Assembly (NCBI GenBank): GCA_965249775.1
Contig: OZ252253.1
Coordinates: forward strand, 4,340,001 to 4,404,000
From: UBA822 sp965249775
GTDB taxonomy: Bacteria > Gemmatimonadota > Gemmatimonadetes > Longimicrobiales > Gaopeijiaceae
Direction of reading: 5' to 3'
Length of the DNA stretch: 64,000 nt
The notes beneath the pieces were generated by a model that saw only the letters and a program-made list of their open reading frames with translations, ran no database searches and was not told the origin of the DNA. Both the position numbers and the translations under genes were made by a program. Positions 33,572-42,531 of this stretch are shown here, in pieces (the stretch's first letter is position 1; every line of letters begins with the position of its first letter).

Positions 33572-35411
33572 GTGTGCGGAATCACTGGAATCGTCGCTCG
33601 GGGTCCCGACGCCCTGGACCAGGAAGCCCGGTCCCACGTTGAGCGCATGGTTGGGCAGATGCGCCAGCGCGGTCCGGACTCGACCGGGGTCTGGGTCGCC
33701 CCTTCCGGTCGCTGCGTCCTCGGTCATGCACGACTCGCCGTCATCGACCTCGAGACGGGCCAGCAGCCCATCCTGAACGAAACGGGCTCCATCGCGACCG
33801 TCGTGAACGGGATGATCTACAACTACCAGTCTCTCCGGGGCCGGCTGCAGGATCGCGGCCACGAGTTCCGATCGACGGGGGATTGCGAGGTCGTCGTTCA
33901 CGCCTACGAGGAGTGGGGCCTGGATTTCGTTGAACACCTTCGCGGTCAGTTCGCCATCGCCATCTGGGACGACGAGGAGCGCCGCCTTGTGCTCGGGCGA
34001 GATCGAATGGGGATCAAGCCCCTCTTCGTATACCACGACGGTGAGCGGATCGCCTGGGCCTCCCTGTTGAAGGGGCTGATGCAGAATCCCGATCTCGATG
34101 CCGGGCCGGATCCCTCGGCGCTTCCGTCGTACCTCTCCTTCGGATATGTGCCGACTCCCGGGACGTTCTACCGAAACGTCCGCGCCCTTCGTCCCGCCTC
34201 GTGCCTGGTCGTGGAGGAGGGCGTCGAGCCGCGAATCAGATCCTACTGGCAGGCCGACTTCGATCCTCGCCCAGTACCGTGGCCTCAAGCGAAGCGGGAG
34301 GTTCGTCGCCTGTTTCGCCAATCCGTGAAACGACGTCTGGTCGCCGACGTGCCTCTGGGCGTCCTGCTCTCCGGCGGCTTGGACTCGACGATCATTACGG
34401 CCGTCGTGAGCTCCCTCACCGAGGGGCGAGGCTGCATTCGCACGGCTGGTCGCCAACAAACTCGGGACGGTCCACCATGAGGTCGGCATCGGTCCGGACT
34501 GTATCGAGCAGCTCGACATGCTGGTGGCGGCGCACGATGGGCCCTTCGGGGACTCTTCAGCCCTGCCTACCTGGTATGTGACCCAACTCGCCAAGGAGAA
34601 CGTGACCGTAGCGCTGTCGGGCGAGGGCTCGGACGAGCTCTTTTGCGGCTACCTCCGGTTTCGCGCGATGGAGCTGGCTTCGAGAGTCCCAGGTTGGGGA
34701 GCGGCGGTCGGACGGAAGATCTTTTCGTCTCTACCCCACGATCCTCACCACCGTGGCGCGAGAAGACGACTCCTGCGTTTCTTCGAGGCGGCGGGCCTGC
34801 CCGAGGAAGAACGCTGGCTCCATTGGGTGGGATTCTTCGTCGCCGACCTGGGGCAGGTCATGAAGCGCGGCACAGCCGCGTTCCCCGCCGCCGTGGAGCT
34901 CCGCGACGTGGCCGTCAGCATCCGCAAGGCCATGAACGAGCGAAGCAACGTTCTCGCTCGCGCTCTCTCCGCAAACTTCGGTACCTATCTCGTCGACGAT
35001 CTCCTGGTCAAGGCGGACCGAATGGGGATGGCGAACAGCATGGAGCTCCGCGTCCCGTTTCTGGACACCGACCTGGTAGAGTACGCGGCCGGCCTTCCAC
35101 CCAGCGTCCTCCGCCGGAGGGGCACGCTCAAGTACGTCCTACGAAGGGCCTTCTCCGACGTCGTTCCACGCGCCGTGCTCGAGCGGGGGAAACAGGGCTT
35201 TGCGGTGCCACTTCCGGACTGGTTTCGTGGCCCCTGGCGTGAGGTCCTGCATGAACGCGTGCTCACGGCGGATGCCCGCATCTGGGAGTGGCTGGATCGG
35301 GACTACGTAACCGCCCGGGCGGAGAGGCATTTCGAGGGCAAAATGGATTGCTCGCAACAGCTCTGGGCGTTGCTTACTCTTGAAACATGGCTGCATGGAG
35401 AGGGACGCTGA
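33572..35411 (+). pseudogene. asnB: Asparagine synthase (glutamine-hydrolysing), disrupted by internal deletion and frameshift
   Basis: The 5' frame (33572-34480) encodes the glutaminase domain with nucleophile Cys2 (start GTG, MCGITGIVARG) and the PP-loop LLSGGLDSTIITAVVSSL, then runs into a stop. The downstream frame is shifted and reads AFARLVANKLGTVHHEVGI from 34434, through GPFGDSSALPTWYV and VALSGEGSDELFCGY, to 35411. Compared with the family, about 16-17 residues that normally carry the TFSIGF strand after SGGLDS are missing, consistent with a loss of about 50 nt. Such genes in glycan loci amidate uronic acids. It is either a true pseudogene or an assembly defect. It is followed closely by the WecA-like fusion. 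Confidence 0.82.
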
Positions 35412-35429
35412 CCCAGGACTGCGCGTGAC

Positions 35430-37412
35430 GTGAATCCATATGCGACCATTCTCTTGGTCGGGGCCCTGGCTCTGGTCACCTCGTTGATCCTCACGCCTGC
35501 CGTTCGCGGTGCAGCCCTGAGGTGGGGCCGCGTCTCCTTGGCTTCACCGGATCGTTGGCACGAGAGACCGACACCCAACGTGGGCGGAATAGCCATCTTC
35601 GTGGGATTCGCGGTGGCCGTTGTGGCGGAGACGCTCTTGACCCCCGGGGATCTGTCGATCCGGGATGTATCGACGCGGGCCGTGGTCCCTCTCACGCATC
35701 GGGACGGGCTGCTCCTGGCGGCCGTCATGATCTTCGCGATCGGCCTAGTCGACGATCTCGTCCAGTTGAGACCCAGCGCCAAGCTGGTCGGCCAGCTCGC
35801 TGCGGCCTCGGTGCTCCTGATGAGTGGGATCGGCGTCTGGCTGACCGACATCTATGTCGTCGACGTGATGATCTCCCTCTTCTGGTTCATCGGAATCACG
35901 AACGCGCTCAACCTGCTGGACAATATGGACGGCTTGGCAGGCGGCGTGGGAGCGATTGCGGCCTTGTTCATGGGCGTCAACTTCCTTCTGGCGGGTGATC
36001 CCGTGATGGCTGGAGTGGCCTTCGCCTTCGCGGGAGCACTTATCGGATTTCTCGTCCACAACTACCCCCCAGCCCGCATCTTCATGGGGGACAGCGGTTC
36101 GCTCTTCACCGGCCTGCTGCTCGCCGGTCTTGCGCTCTCGCCCGCCCCTGGCTTGTCCCGGAGCCTTTTCGCGGTGGTCGTGGTCCCGGCCGTCGTCCTC
36201 ACCGTACCCATCCTCGATACCACCTTCGTGACGGTCACGCGCCTCCTGGAGGGCCGACCGATCTCCAAGGGGGGGAGGGACCACACCTCACATGGACTCG
36301 TCGCGCTCGGAATCCCCGAGGAGCGGGTGGTCTGGTTCGTCTGGGGGCTCGCGGCTGCGGGTGGCCTGATCGGCCTGAGCATTCGCTCCGTGAGCCGGAC
36401 CGTCGCCTACGCTCTGGGAGGGGGGCTGCTGGTTCTTCTGGCGCTGCTCGGACTGTACCTGCTGTCCTCGCGGATGCGTGCTTTGGAGGACTCCGAGTCC
36501 GGCGAAGAGGGAGAAGCCACCCATGTGTTCAATCGGCTGCTGAGGCTCCATCAGCGCTTCCCGATTCTTACCATCCTGATGGACGTGGTCTTCGTAACCA
36601 TCGCCTACTACGGAGCCTACCTCGTCCGCTGGGATACCGAGCAGCTCCCGGCGGAGCTGGACTACTTCAGACAGACGCTCGCCATGGTGATCCTCCTGAA
36701 GATGTTGGCGTTGGCCATGGCGGGCGCCTATGCGCCGCGCCTTCGGCACTACAGCCTCGGGGACGTCGTGGGGACGATCCGGGCGAACGTGCTCGGAACG
36801 CTGCTGACCGCGTCGGTGCTGCTCGTGGTGTCCCGCGTGGGACTGTCACGAGGCGTGTTGGTCGTCGACTTCCTCTTGCTCACGGCCCTCACGGTCCTGG
36901 GGCGCGTGTCTTTCCGTTTTCTGGACGATACCAAGGAGCGGTGGTCCTCCGAGGGGATACCGGTCGCGTTCGTCGGGCGCATGGAAGACGCGGAGCTGGC
37001 CTTTCGGGCCATGCGGTTTTCCGAAACTCCCCGACTCAGGCCAGTAGCGGTGGTGGACCGGATGTATGGGAGCAAAACCGGGCGGTTCAAAGGTTATCGG
37101 TTGTTCGGGGGACCTTCCGCGATCGACCGTGCGGTCCGCGAATGCGACCTGCATGCGGTGGCCGTGGTTGAACGAGGACAGTCGGATAGCGATGACAGCG
37201 AACTTCTGCGCGAATACGTGAGGATCAACGGGGCGCTGGACGTGTTCGCGGTGCGTGTCTCTCTGGAAACCGCGTCGATGGACTCGAGCGCCAGAGACGT
37301 GGGCGCCGGAGACCCGAGCGCCGGAGACACCGGGGCCGGAGACATGGGCGCGGGAGACACGGGGGCCGGAGACACGAGCGCTGGAGACATGAGCAGGGTG
37401 GGACCTTCTTAG
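35430..37412 (+). CDS. Fusion of WecA/TagO-type phosphoglycosyl transferase with FlaA1/CapD-like N-terminal region
   Basis: A 660-residue membrane protein. Residues 1-350 are a MraY/WecA-family transferase that loads HexNAc-1-phosphate onto undecaprenyl phosphate: DRWHERPTPNVGGIAIF, GLVDDLVQLRPSAKL, NALNLLDNMDGLAGG, PPARIFMGDSGSLFTG and GGRDHTSHGLVALG. Residues 370-610 resemble the membrane plus nucleotide-binding N-terminal part of FlaA1/CapD proteins (LMDVVFVTIAYYGAYLVRWD, then VAFVGRMEDAELAFRAM), but the catalytic SDR half is absent. Residues 616-660 are GAGDT-type repeats. It starts GTG 35430. It probably initiates one of the polymers. Confidence 0.85.
   Translation: MNPYATILLVGALALVTSLILTPAVRGAALRWGRVSLASPDRWHERPTPNVGGIAIFVGFAVAVVAETLLTPGDLSIRDVSTRAVVPLTHRDGLLLAAVMIFAIGLVDDLVQLRPSAKLVGQLAAASVLLMSGIGVWLTDIYVVDVMISLFWFIGITNALNLLDNMDGLAGGVGAIAALFMGVNFLLAGDPVMAGVAFAFAGALIGFLVHNYPPARIFMGDSGSLFTGLLLAGLALSPAPGLSRSLFAVVVVPAVVLTVPILDTTFVTVTRLLEGRPISKGGRDHTSHGLVALGIPEERVVWFVWGLAAAGGLIGLSIRSVSRTVAYALGGGLLVLLALLGLYLLSSRMRALEDSESGEEGEATHVFNRLLRLHQRFPILTILMDVVFVTIAYYGAYLVRWDTEQLPAELDYFRQTLAMVILLKMLALAMAGAYAPRLRHYSLGDVVGTIRANVLGTLLTASVLLVVSRVGLSRGVLVVDFLLLTALTVLGRVSFRFLDDTKERWSSEGIPVAFVGRMEDAELAFRAMRFSETPRLRPVAVVDRMYGSKTGRFKGYRLFGGPSAIDRAVRECDLHAVAVVERGQSDSDDSELLREYVRINGALDVFAVRVSLETASMDSSARDVGAGDPSAGDTGAGDMGAGDTGAGDTSAGDMSRVGPS
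37281..37396 (+). repeat. 15-bp in-frame tandem repeat at the 3' end of the WecA-like fusion
   Basis: Seven degenerate 15-bp units (37281-37385) plus a partial eighth, each starting GAC and ending GGA or AGA, encode repeats of the type D-x-(G/S)-A-G. Copies differ at third positions and a few first positions, which argues against a very recent expansion. Because the unit is a multiple of three, copy-number change would keep the frame and only alter the C-terminal tail. Confidence 0.85.
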
Positions 37413-37487
37413 CGTCTTGACTCCGCGGCGCGAGCGGGTCGAGAGACTCGGTTCCCTTCGTCGCCTGGTTACTTATCTTGGAGCACG

Positions 37488-38819
37488 ATGGCCAACACTC
37501 CCCTGGACCACTTCCGCTCGGACGACCTCACTGTGGGTGTGGTCGGGCTCGGTTACGTAGGGTTGCCGTTGTCGGTGGAGATCGCCCGCTCGGGATTACG
37601 TGCCGTAGGCTTCGACGTCGATCCGGAGGTCGTGGATGGCATCAACGGCGGAGCCAGCCACATCGAGGACGTCACCGGGGAAGAGTTGGCTGAGATTCTG
37701 GCCACGGGGCGGCTGGAGGCTACGACCGATATGGCCCGGCTTGCCGAGTGCGACGCGATCTCGATTTCGGTTCCGACCCCGCTGTCGAAAACGCAGGATC
37801 CGGACGTCTCCTTCGTGATCGCAGCCTCGGAGGCAGTGGCTGCTGCGCTGCGCCCGGGGCAGCTCGTTGTTCTGGAGTCCACCACGTATCCTGGGACGAC
37901 GCGGGAGGTGCTCCTCCCGGCGCTGGAGGCCACCGGACTCGAGGTGGGCAAGGACTTCTTCCTGTGCTTCTCTCCCGAGCGTGTGGATCCCGGAAATCCT
38001 GTCTGGAAGACGAAGAACACGCCGAAGGTCATCGGAGGGGTGACCGCCGCGTGCACCGAGGCGGGACTGGCGGTCTACGAGCGGTGCATCGACACGATGA
38101 TAGCCGTCTCGTCCACCGAGGCGGCGGAGATGGTGAAGATTCTGGAAAACACCTTCCGGGCCGTGAATATCGCCATGGTGAACGAGGTGGCGCTCATCGC
38201 CGACCGGCTCGACGTCGACGTGTGGGAGGTCATCGAGGCGGCCGCTACGAAGCCGTTCGGTTTCATGAAATTCACGCCCGGACCCGGACTCGGAGGGCAC
38301 TGCATCCCCGTCGATCCCCACTATCTGGCCTGGAAGATGCGCACGCTCGACTATCGGACCCGCTTCATCGAGCTGGCCTCGGAGATCAACGCCGAGATGC
38401 CCCAGTTCGTGGTGGGGAAGGTCCGGGCTGCCTTGAACGCGGGCAAGAAGGCCGTGAACGGCTCGCGCATCCTGGTGCTGGGTGTGGCATACAAGCGGGA
38501 CGTCAACGATGTCAGGGAGTCGCCGGCCCTCGATATCATCGGGCTTCTGGCCGCCGATGGTGCCGAGGTGGATTACCACGATCCGTTCGTGCCTGTCTTG
38601 GCCGAGGACGGAGCAAACCTGTCTTCGATCGCGCTCACGGATCAGGCCCTCACCGAGGCCGACGCCGTGGTGATCGTGACCGACCACACGGACATCGACT
38701 ACGCGCGTGTTCTCGAGCGGGCGGCCGTGGTGGTGGATGCCCGACACGTCACTGCCGCACTCCTGAACGAGAGCGGCTCACGGGCCGACGCGTGGATCGT
38801 CAAGGGTGGGCCGGAGTGA
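37488..38819 (+). CDS. Nucleotide-sugar 6-dehydrogenase (UDP-GlcNAc/ManNAc dehydrogenase type)
   Basis: A 443-residue four-electron NAD-dependent dehydrogenase that oxidises C6 of a UDP-sugar to a uronate. It shows GVVGLGYVGLPLSVEIAR (NAD site), SVPTPLSKTQDPD, ESTTYPGTTRE, FSPERVDPGN and the catalytic-cysteine segment GPGLGGHCIPVDPHYL. The VPTPL and ERVDPGN features fit the WbpA/TviB group acting on UDP-GlcNAc, rather than UDP-glucose dehydrogenase. ATG 37488 has GGAG 6 bp upstream. Uronates produced here would be natural substrates for the broken asnB-type amidotransferase. Confidence 0.92.
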   Translation: MANTPLDHFRSDDLTVGVVGLGYVGLPLSVEIARSGLRAVGFDVDPEVVDGINGGASHIEDVTGEELAEILATGRLEATTDMARLAECDAISISVPTPLSKTQDPDVSFVIAASEAVAAALRPGQLVVLESTTYPGTTREVLLPALEATGLEVGKDFFLCFSPERVDPGNPVWKTKNTPKVIGGVTAACTEAGLAVYERCIDTMIAVSSTEAAEMVKILENTFRAVNIAMVNEVALIADRLDVDVWEVIEAAATKPFGFMKFTPGPGLGGHCIPVDPHYLAWKMRTLDYRTRFIELASEINAEMPQFVVGKVRAALNAGKKAVNGSRILVLGVAYKRDVNDVRESPALDIIGLLAADGAEVDYHDPFVPVLAEDGANLSSIALTDQALTEADAVVIVTDHTDIDYARVLERAAVVVDARHVTAALLNESGSRADAWIVKGGPE

Positions 38820-38834
38820 GTAGGCCGGAGTGAG
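38809..38834 (+). repeat. 14-bp tandem duplication across the dehydrogenase stop and next ribosome-binding site
   Basis: GGCCGGAGTGAG occurs at 38809-38820 and again at 38823-38834, separated by TA (period 14). The first copy contains the TGA stop of the dehydrogenase; the second places GGAG just upstream of the GTG start at 38835. Confidence 0.75.
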
Positions 38835-40019
38835 GTGAGCGATCCGCCGGTACTCGTTCACCGTCTGATCGCACGGCTCAACACTGGTGGACCGGCCATG
38901 CATGTCGTGCATCTGGCCGAAGCCCTCGATCCCACTCGCTTTCGCACGCGGCTGATCACCGGCCGCATCACCGAGGACGAGGGAGACATGACCTACTACG
39001 CCCGGGAACGGGGCGTGGAGGTCACGGAGATCGCCGGAATGTCCCGGCTGCTCTCTCCGCTCAAGGACCTCCGTTCGTTTCTGACGCTCCTTCGGCTCTT
39101 TCGTCGCGAGCGGCCCACCATCGTGCACACCCACACCGCCAAGGCGGGGACGGTGGGGCGTCTGGCCGCCTACATGGCCCGCGTCCCCGTGATCGTCCAC
39201 ACGTTCCACGGGCACGTTCTCGGGGGTCGCTACTTCTCCCGGCGCAAGACACGGTTTTTCCTGGAGATCGAGCGGCGACTGGCCAAGCGCACCGACACTC
39301 TGGTCGTCCTCACGCACGATCAGGCCCGTGAGATGTCGGTGGAGCTCGAGGTTGCTCCTCCCGGCCGCTTCGCCGTGATTCCGCTGGGGCTGGACCTCCA
39401 GCCGTTCGCACAAGTGGATCGAGCCGCGGCCCGCAACAGGCTTCGGGCGGAGCTTGGGATCGACGAGAACCGTCCAGTCGTCGGTATCGTGGGCCGCATG
39501 GTGCCCGTGAAGAATCACGAGCTGCTGTTCGATGCGATGGTGCTGCTCGGCCAGCGGATGGATCCCGCACCACACTTGATCGTGGTGGGGTCGGGCGAAC
39601 GGGAGCCCGCCCTGCGGTCCTATGTGAGCGACAAGGGTCTCGAGGACGTCGTGCATTGGCTCGGCTGGAGGACGGACCTTCCGAAGGTGCTCCCTGCGTT
39701 CGACGTGACGGCGCTCACTTCGTTCGACGAGGGTACGCCGGTCTCGTTGATCGAGTCCTTGGCGAGCGGAACACCCGTGGTTTCGCTCGCCGTCGGGGGC
39801 GTACCGGAGATCCTCGACTGGGGCGAGCTGGGGTGCCTTGTGCATTCCGCCTGGGACGATGAGGTTGCCGCCGGGCTCGAGAGCGTCTTGGCATCTCCCC
39901 CGTCGCCCGAGGAGAGGGAGCGAGCACAGAAGCTGGTTCTCGAGCGATTCTCGATCCGGCGGCTGGCCGAGGACATCGAGCGTCTGTACGCGGATGCGCT
40001 CGAGCGGGCGGGGCAATAG
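38835..40019 (+). CDS. Glycosyltransferase family 4
   Basis: A 394-residue GT-B retaining glycosyltransferase. The N-domain has HRLIARLNTGGPAMHVVHLA and VHTHTAKAGTVGRLAAYMAR; the C-domain has VVGIVGRMVPVKNHELLFDA, FDVTALTSFDEGTPVSLIE (the E-x7-E donor region) and SGTPVVSLAVGGVPEIL. This layout is common for enzymes that add the second sugar after WecA-type priming. GTG 38835 is preceded by GGAG supplied by a 14-bp duplication. It ends 45 bp before the CysQ-like gene. Confidence 0.9.
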   Translation: MSDPPVLVHRLIARLNTGGPAMHVVHLAEALDPTRFRTRLITGRITEDEGDMTYYARERGVEVTEIAGMSRLLSPLKDLRSFLTLLRLFRRERPTIVHTHTAKAGTVGRLAAYMARVPVIVHTFHGHVLGGRYFSRRKTRFFLEIERRLAKRTDTLVVLTHDQAREMSVELEVAPPGRFAVIPLGLDLQPFAQVDRAAARNRLRAELGIDENRPVVGIVGRMVPVKNHELLFDAMVLLGQRMDPAPHLIVVGSGEREPALRSYVSDKGLEDVVHWLGWRTDLPKVLPAFDVTALTSFDEGTPVSLIESLASGTPVVSLAVGGVPEILDWGELGCLVHSAWDDEVAAGLESVLASPPSPEERERAQKLVLERFSIRRLAEDIERLYADALERAGQ

Positions 40020-40064
40020 TGAAGGAATCATGAATGATTTCGATCGGCTGCGAGGAGACGTCAT

Positions 40065-40844
40065 ATGACCCGGTCGGATGATCTCGCCAGGATCCGCGAA
40101 GCGATCATGGCCGCGGCGGATGCCATTCAGCCATTCACCCCGGGCGATATCGAGTTCGAGATCAAGGCTGAACGGGGAGACCCGCTGACCGCGGCGGATG
40201 AAGCGGCCGACCGTGTGCTCCGGGAGATGCTCCCCGCCCAAGGAGAGGGATGGCTCTCGGAGGAATCCGTCGACGACCCCATCCGGCTCGAGTGCCGACG
40301 GGTCTGGGTGGTGGACCCGATCGACGGGACCCGGGAGTTCATCGACGGGATCCCCGAGTGGTGCATTTCGGTTGGGCTGGTCGAGGACGGCCTCCCCGTT
40401 GCGGGCGGTATCTACAATCCGGTGACCGAGGAGTTGGTGATCGGCTCGCTGGAAACCGGAGTGGAGTACCAGGGCCGCCCCTCGTCCGTCACCGGCCTTT
40501 CCGATCTCGACGGCGCCGTGATCCTGGCCAGTCGGAGCGAGATCCGAAGGGGCGAGTGGGACGTGCTCGACGAGGCACCGTGCGAGGTACGGCCGTGCGG
40601 ATCCGTCGCCTACAAGATGGCGCTCGTTGCTGCGGGGCAGGCGGATGGCACCTGGACGCTCGTGCCGAAGAGCGAGTGGGACGTCGCGGCCGGTACGGCT
40701 CTTGTACGGGCCGCAGGTGGTTCGGTGATCCACGCCGACGGAACGGAGCCTGCTTTCAATCAGCCAGTACCGCGGTATCCGAATTTCTTGGCCGCCAATA
40801 CCGGAATCCTCAGCGATTTTCGGGGGAACTGGATGAAGGCTTGA
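40065..40844 (+). CDS. Inositol monophosphatase-family phosphatase (CysQ-like)
   Basis: A 259-residue lithium-sensitive-type sugar/nucleotide phosphatase. The metal-binding motifs are intact: LSEES (Glu), VWVVDPIDGTREFI (DPIDGT) and SEWDVAAGTALVRAAGG (WDVAAG). CysQ-type members hydrolyse 3'-phosphoadenosine 5'-phosphate, while others act on inositol or histidinol phosphate. A sulfate-activating sat-cysC lies at 48026, so PAP removal after sulfation is attractive, but a sugar-phosphate substrate cannot be excluded. ATG 40065 has AGGAG about 8 bp upstream. Confidence 0.82.
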   Translation: MTRSDDLARIREAIMAAADAIQPFTPGDIEFEIKAERGDPLTAADEAADRVLREMLPAQGEGWLSEESVDDPIRLECRRVWVVDPIDGTREFIDGIPEWCISVGLVEDGLPVAGGIYNPVTEELVIGSLETGVEYQGRPSSVTGLSDLDGAVILASRSEIRRGEWDVLDEAPCEVRPCGSVAYKMALVAAGQADGTWTLVPKSEWDVAAGTALVRAAGGSVIHADGTEPAFNQPVPRYPNFLAANTGILSDFRGNWMKA

Positions 40845-40854
40845 GGAGCCGGTC

Positions 40855-41700
40855 TTGAAGATCCTGGTCACCGGCGCCGCCGGCCTGTTGGGTCACGCCG
40901 TCGTGCGAACTGCCGGGGAGAGAAGCCACGATGTGCGGGCATTCACCCGATCCGCCCTCGACGTTACGGACGCCGGAGAGGTCGAGCGACACTTGAGAGC
41001 CGAAAGGCCCGAAATCGTCGTGCATTGCGCCGCATACACCGCCGTGGATCGAGCAGAGGAAGAGTCGGATCAAGCCATGAGCGTCAACCGTGACGGCACG
41101 CGGAATGTGGCGATGGCCGCCGCCCAAATCGGCGCCACGGTCGTGTATCCCAGCACCGACTATGTCTTCGACGGCCGGGCCGACGCCCCGTACGGTCCCG
41201 ACGACGAAACGAGTCCCGTCAATGCCTACGGCGTCAGTATGTTGGCCGGCGAGCAGGTGCTCGCGGTGTCGGGCTGCAGCTGGATGACGGTCCGGTCCAG
41301 TTGGCTGTACGGTGCTGGTGGCCGGGACTTCGTGGATGTCGTCCTGGAGCGGGGTGAGCGTCGCGGCAGCGCGATGACCGTGGTCGACGACCAGGTGGGT
41401 TGCCCGACGTGGGCGGGCAGTCTAGCCCCCGGCATCGTCGACTTGGCCGAGGCGGGGGCGAAGGGAACCTACCACCTGTGCGACGCGGGTCAGGCATCGT
41501 GGCTCGATTTTGCACGGCAAGTGGTGGAGGAGGCCGGAATCGACCTCGAGCTAGCGGCCACGAGCACGCTAGCCTGGGGTGCCGCAGCACAGAGGCCACC
41601 GTACTCCGTACTCGACTGCTCAAAGGGGGAGCGTATTTTGGAGCGTGGGATGATTCCGTGGCGTGAGTCCCTGCACACCTACCTGTCGGAGACGTTATGA
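40855..41700 (+). CDS. rfbD: dTDP-4-dehydrorhamnose reductase with Met in the YxxxK position
   Basis: Catalyses the last step of dTDP-6-deoxyhexose (rhamnose-type) synthesis, NAD(P)H reduction at C4. The 281-residue product has ILVTGAAGLLGHAVV, HCAAYTAVDRAEEE, PSTDYVFDG and a reductase-like C-terminus. The catalytic segment reads VNAYGVSMLAGEQ: Tyr125 is present but the usual Lys is Met129. This could impair activity or reflect a compensated variant. TTG 40855 follows GAGGAG. The gene order rfbD-rfbA-rfbB without rfbC is unusual. Confidence 0.9.
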   Translation: MKILVTGAAGLLGHAVVRTAGERSHDVRAFTRSALDVTDAGEVERHLRAERPEIVVHCAAYTAVDRAEEESDQAMSVNRDGTRNVAMAAAQIGATVVYPSTDYVFDGRADAPYGPDDETSPVNAYGVSMLAGEQVLAVSGCSWMTVRSSWLYGAGGRDFVDVVLERGERRGSAMTVVDDQVGCPTWAGSLAPGIVDLAEAGAKGTYHLCDAGQASWLDFARQVVEEAGIDLELAATSTLAWGAAAQRPPYSVLDCSKGERILERGMIPWRESLHTYLSETL

Positions 41701-41713
41701 AATCGGAAACACC

Positions 41714-42493
41714 ATGAAGGGTGTCGTACTGGCCGGAGGACTGGGTAGCCGCCTCCTGCCCATGACCCGCGTCACCAATAAGCACCTTCTGCCGGTATTC
41801 GACCGTCCCATGATCTACTTTCCCATTCAGCAGCTCGTTCATGCGGGCATCGATGACATCCTCATCGTAACGGGCGGAAACAATGCCGGTGACTTCCTGC
41901 GGCTGTTGGGGAACGGAAGGCAGTTTGGCCTGCGACGGCTGAACTATGCATATCAGGAAGGGGAGGGGGGGATCGCCGAGGCCCTCGGCCTCGCGGAGGA
42001 CTTTGCGGACGGCGATCCCATCTGCGTGATCCTGGGCGACAACATCTTCGAGACCCCCATCCGTGAAGCCGTAGACGCTTATCGGGCCGACTCCGAGGGT
42101 GCGATGGTCATGCTCAAGGAGGTCGACGAACCGAAGCGCTTCGGCGTGGCCGAGCTGCAAGACGACCGGATCGTGAGCATCGTAGAGAAGCCCTCCGAGC
42201 CCGCGAGCAACCTGGCCGTGACCGGCTGCTATTTCTACGACGCTCGGGCCTTCGAGATCGTGGGGGATCTCTCGCCGTCGGACCGTGGAGAACTGGAGAT
42301 CACAGACGTCAACAACCGCTACCTGGAGTGGGGCACCCTTCGCCATCACATCGTCAGCGGTTGGTGGACCGATGCCGGTACCATTCCGTCGCTGTATCGA
42401 GCCACGCAGCTGGTTGCGGCCACCCCGGATGCACCGGTGTTGCGGATGCCCGAAGCTATCGCCACGCCGAGGAGGCGTGCAGGGGACCAATAG
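41714..42493 (+). CDS. rfbA: Glucose-1-phosphate thymidylyltransferase
   Basis: Forms dTDP-glucose from dTTP and glucose 1-phosphate. The 259-residue product has VVLAGGLGSRLLPMTRVTNK, LLPVFDRPMIYFPIQQLVHA, NNAGDFLRLLGNGRQFG, VILGDNIFE and IVEKPSEPASNLAVTGCYFY. This is the short form of RmlA, lacking the C-terminal allosteric extension of about 30 residues seen in enterobacterial enzymes. ATG 41714 is the first position giving the canonical start; the upstream extension lies in rfbD. It ends in a basic tail. Confidence 0.94.
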   Translation: MKGVVLAGGLGSRLLPMTRVTNKHLLPVFDRPMIYFPIQQLVHAGIDDILIVTGGNNAGDFLRLLGNGRQFGLRRLNYAYQEGEGGIAEALGLAEDFADGDPICVILGDNIFETPIREAVDAYRADSEGAMVMLKEVDEPKRFGVAELQDDRIVSIVEKPSEPASNLAVTGCYFYDARAFEIVGDLSPSDRGELEITDVNNRYLEWGTLRHHIVSGWWTDAGTIPSLYRATQLVAATPDAPVLRMPEAIATPRRRAGDQ

Positions 42494-42531
42494 CGTAGTC
42501 CAGTTTCTTCCCATCAGGAGGCGATGGCCCT

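Noticed and set aside
40030..40068. 12-codon open frame (ATG to TGA) upstream of the CysQ-like gene
   Set aside because: It could be a leader peptide since it overlaps the next start, but there is no ribosome-binding evidence or recognisable regulatory pattern.
38778..40871. Very long minus-strand open frame (697 codons) opposite the GT4 and CysQ-like genes
   Set aside because: It mirrors clearly coding plus-strand genes with intact motifs; high GC produces long antisense frames. Its translation has no recognisable domain and is rich in His, Arg, Pro and Gln.
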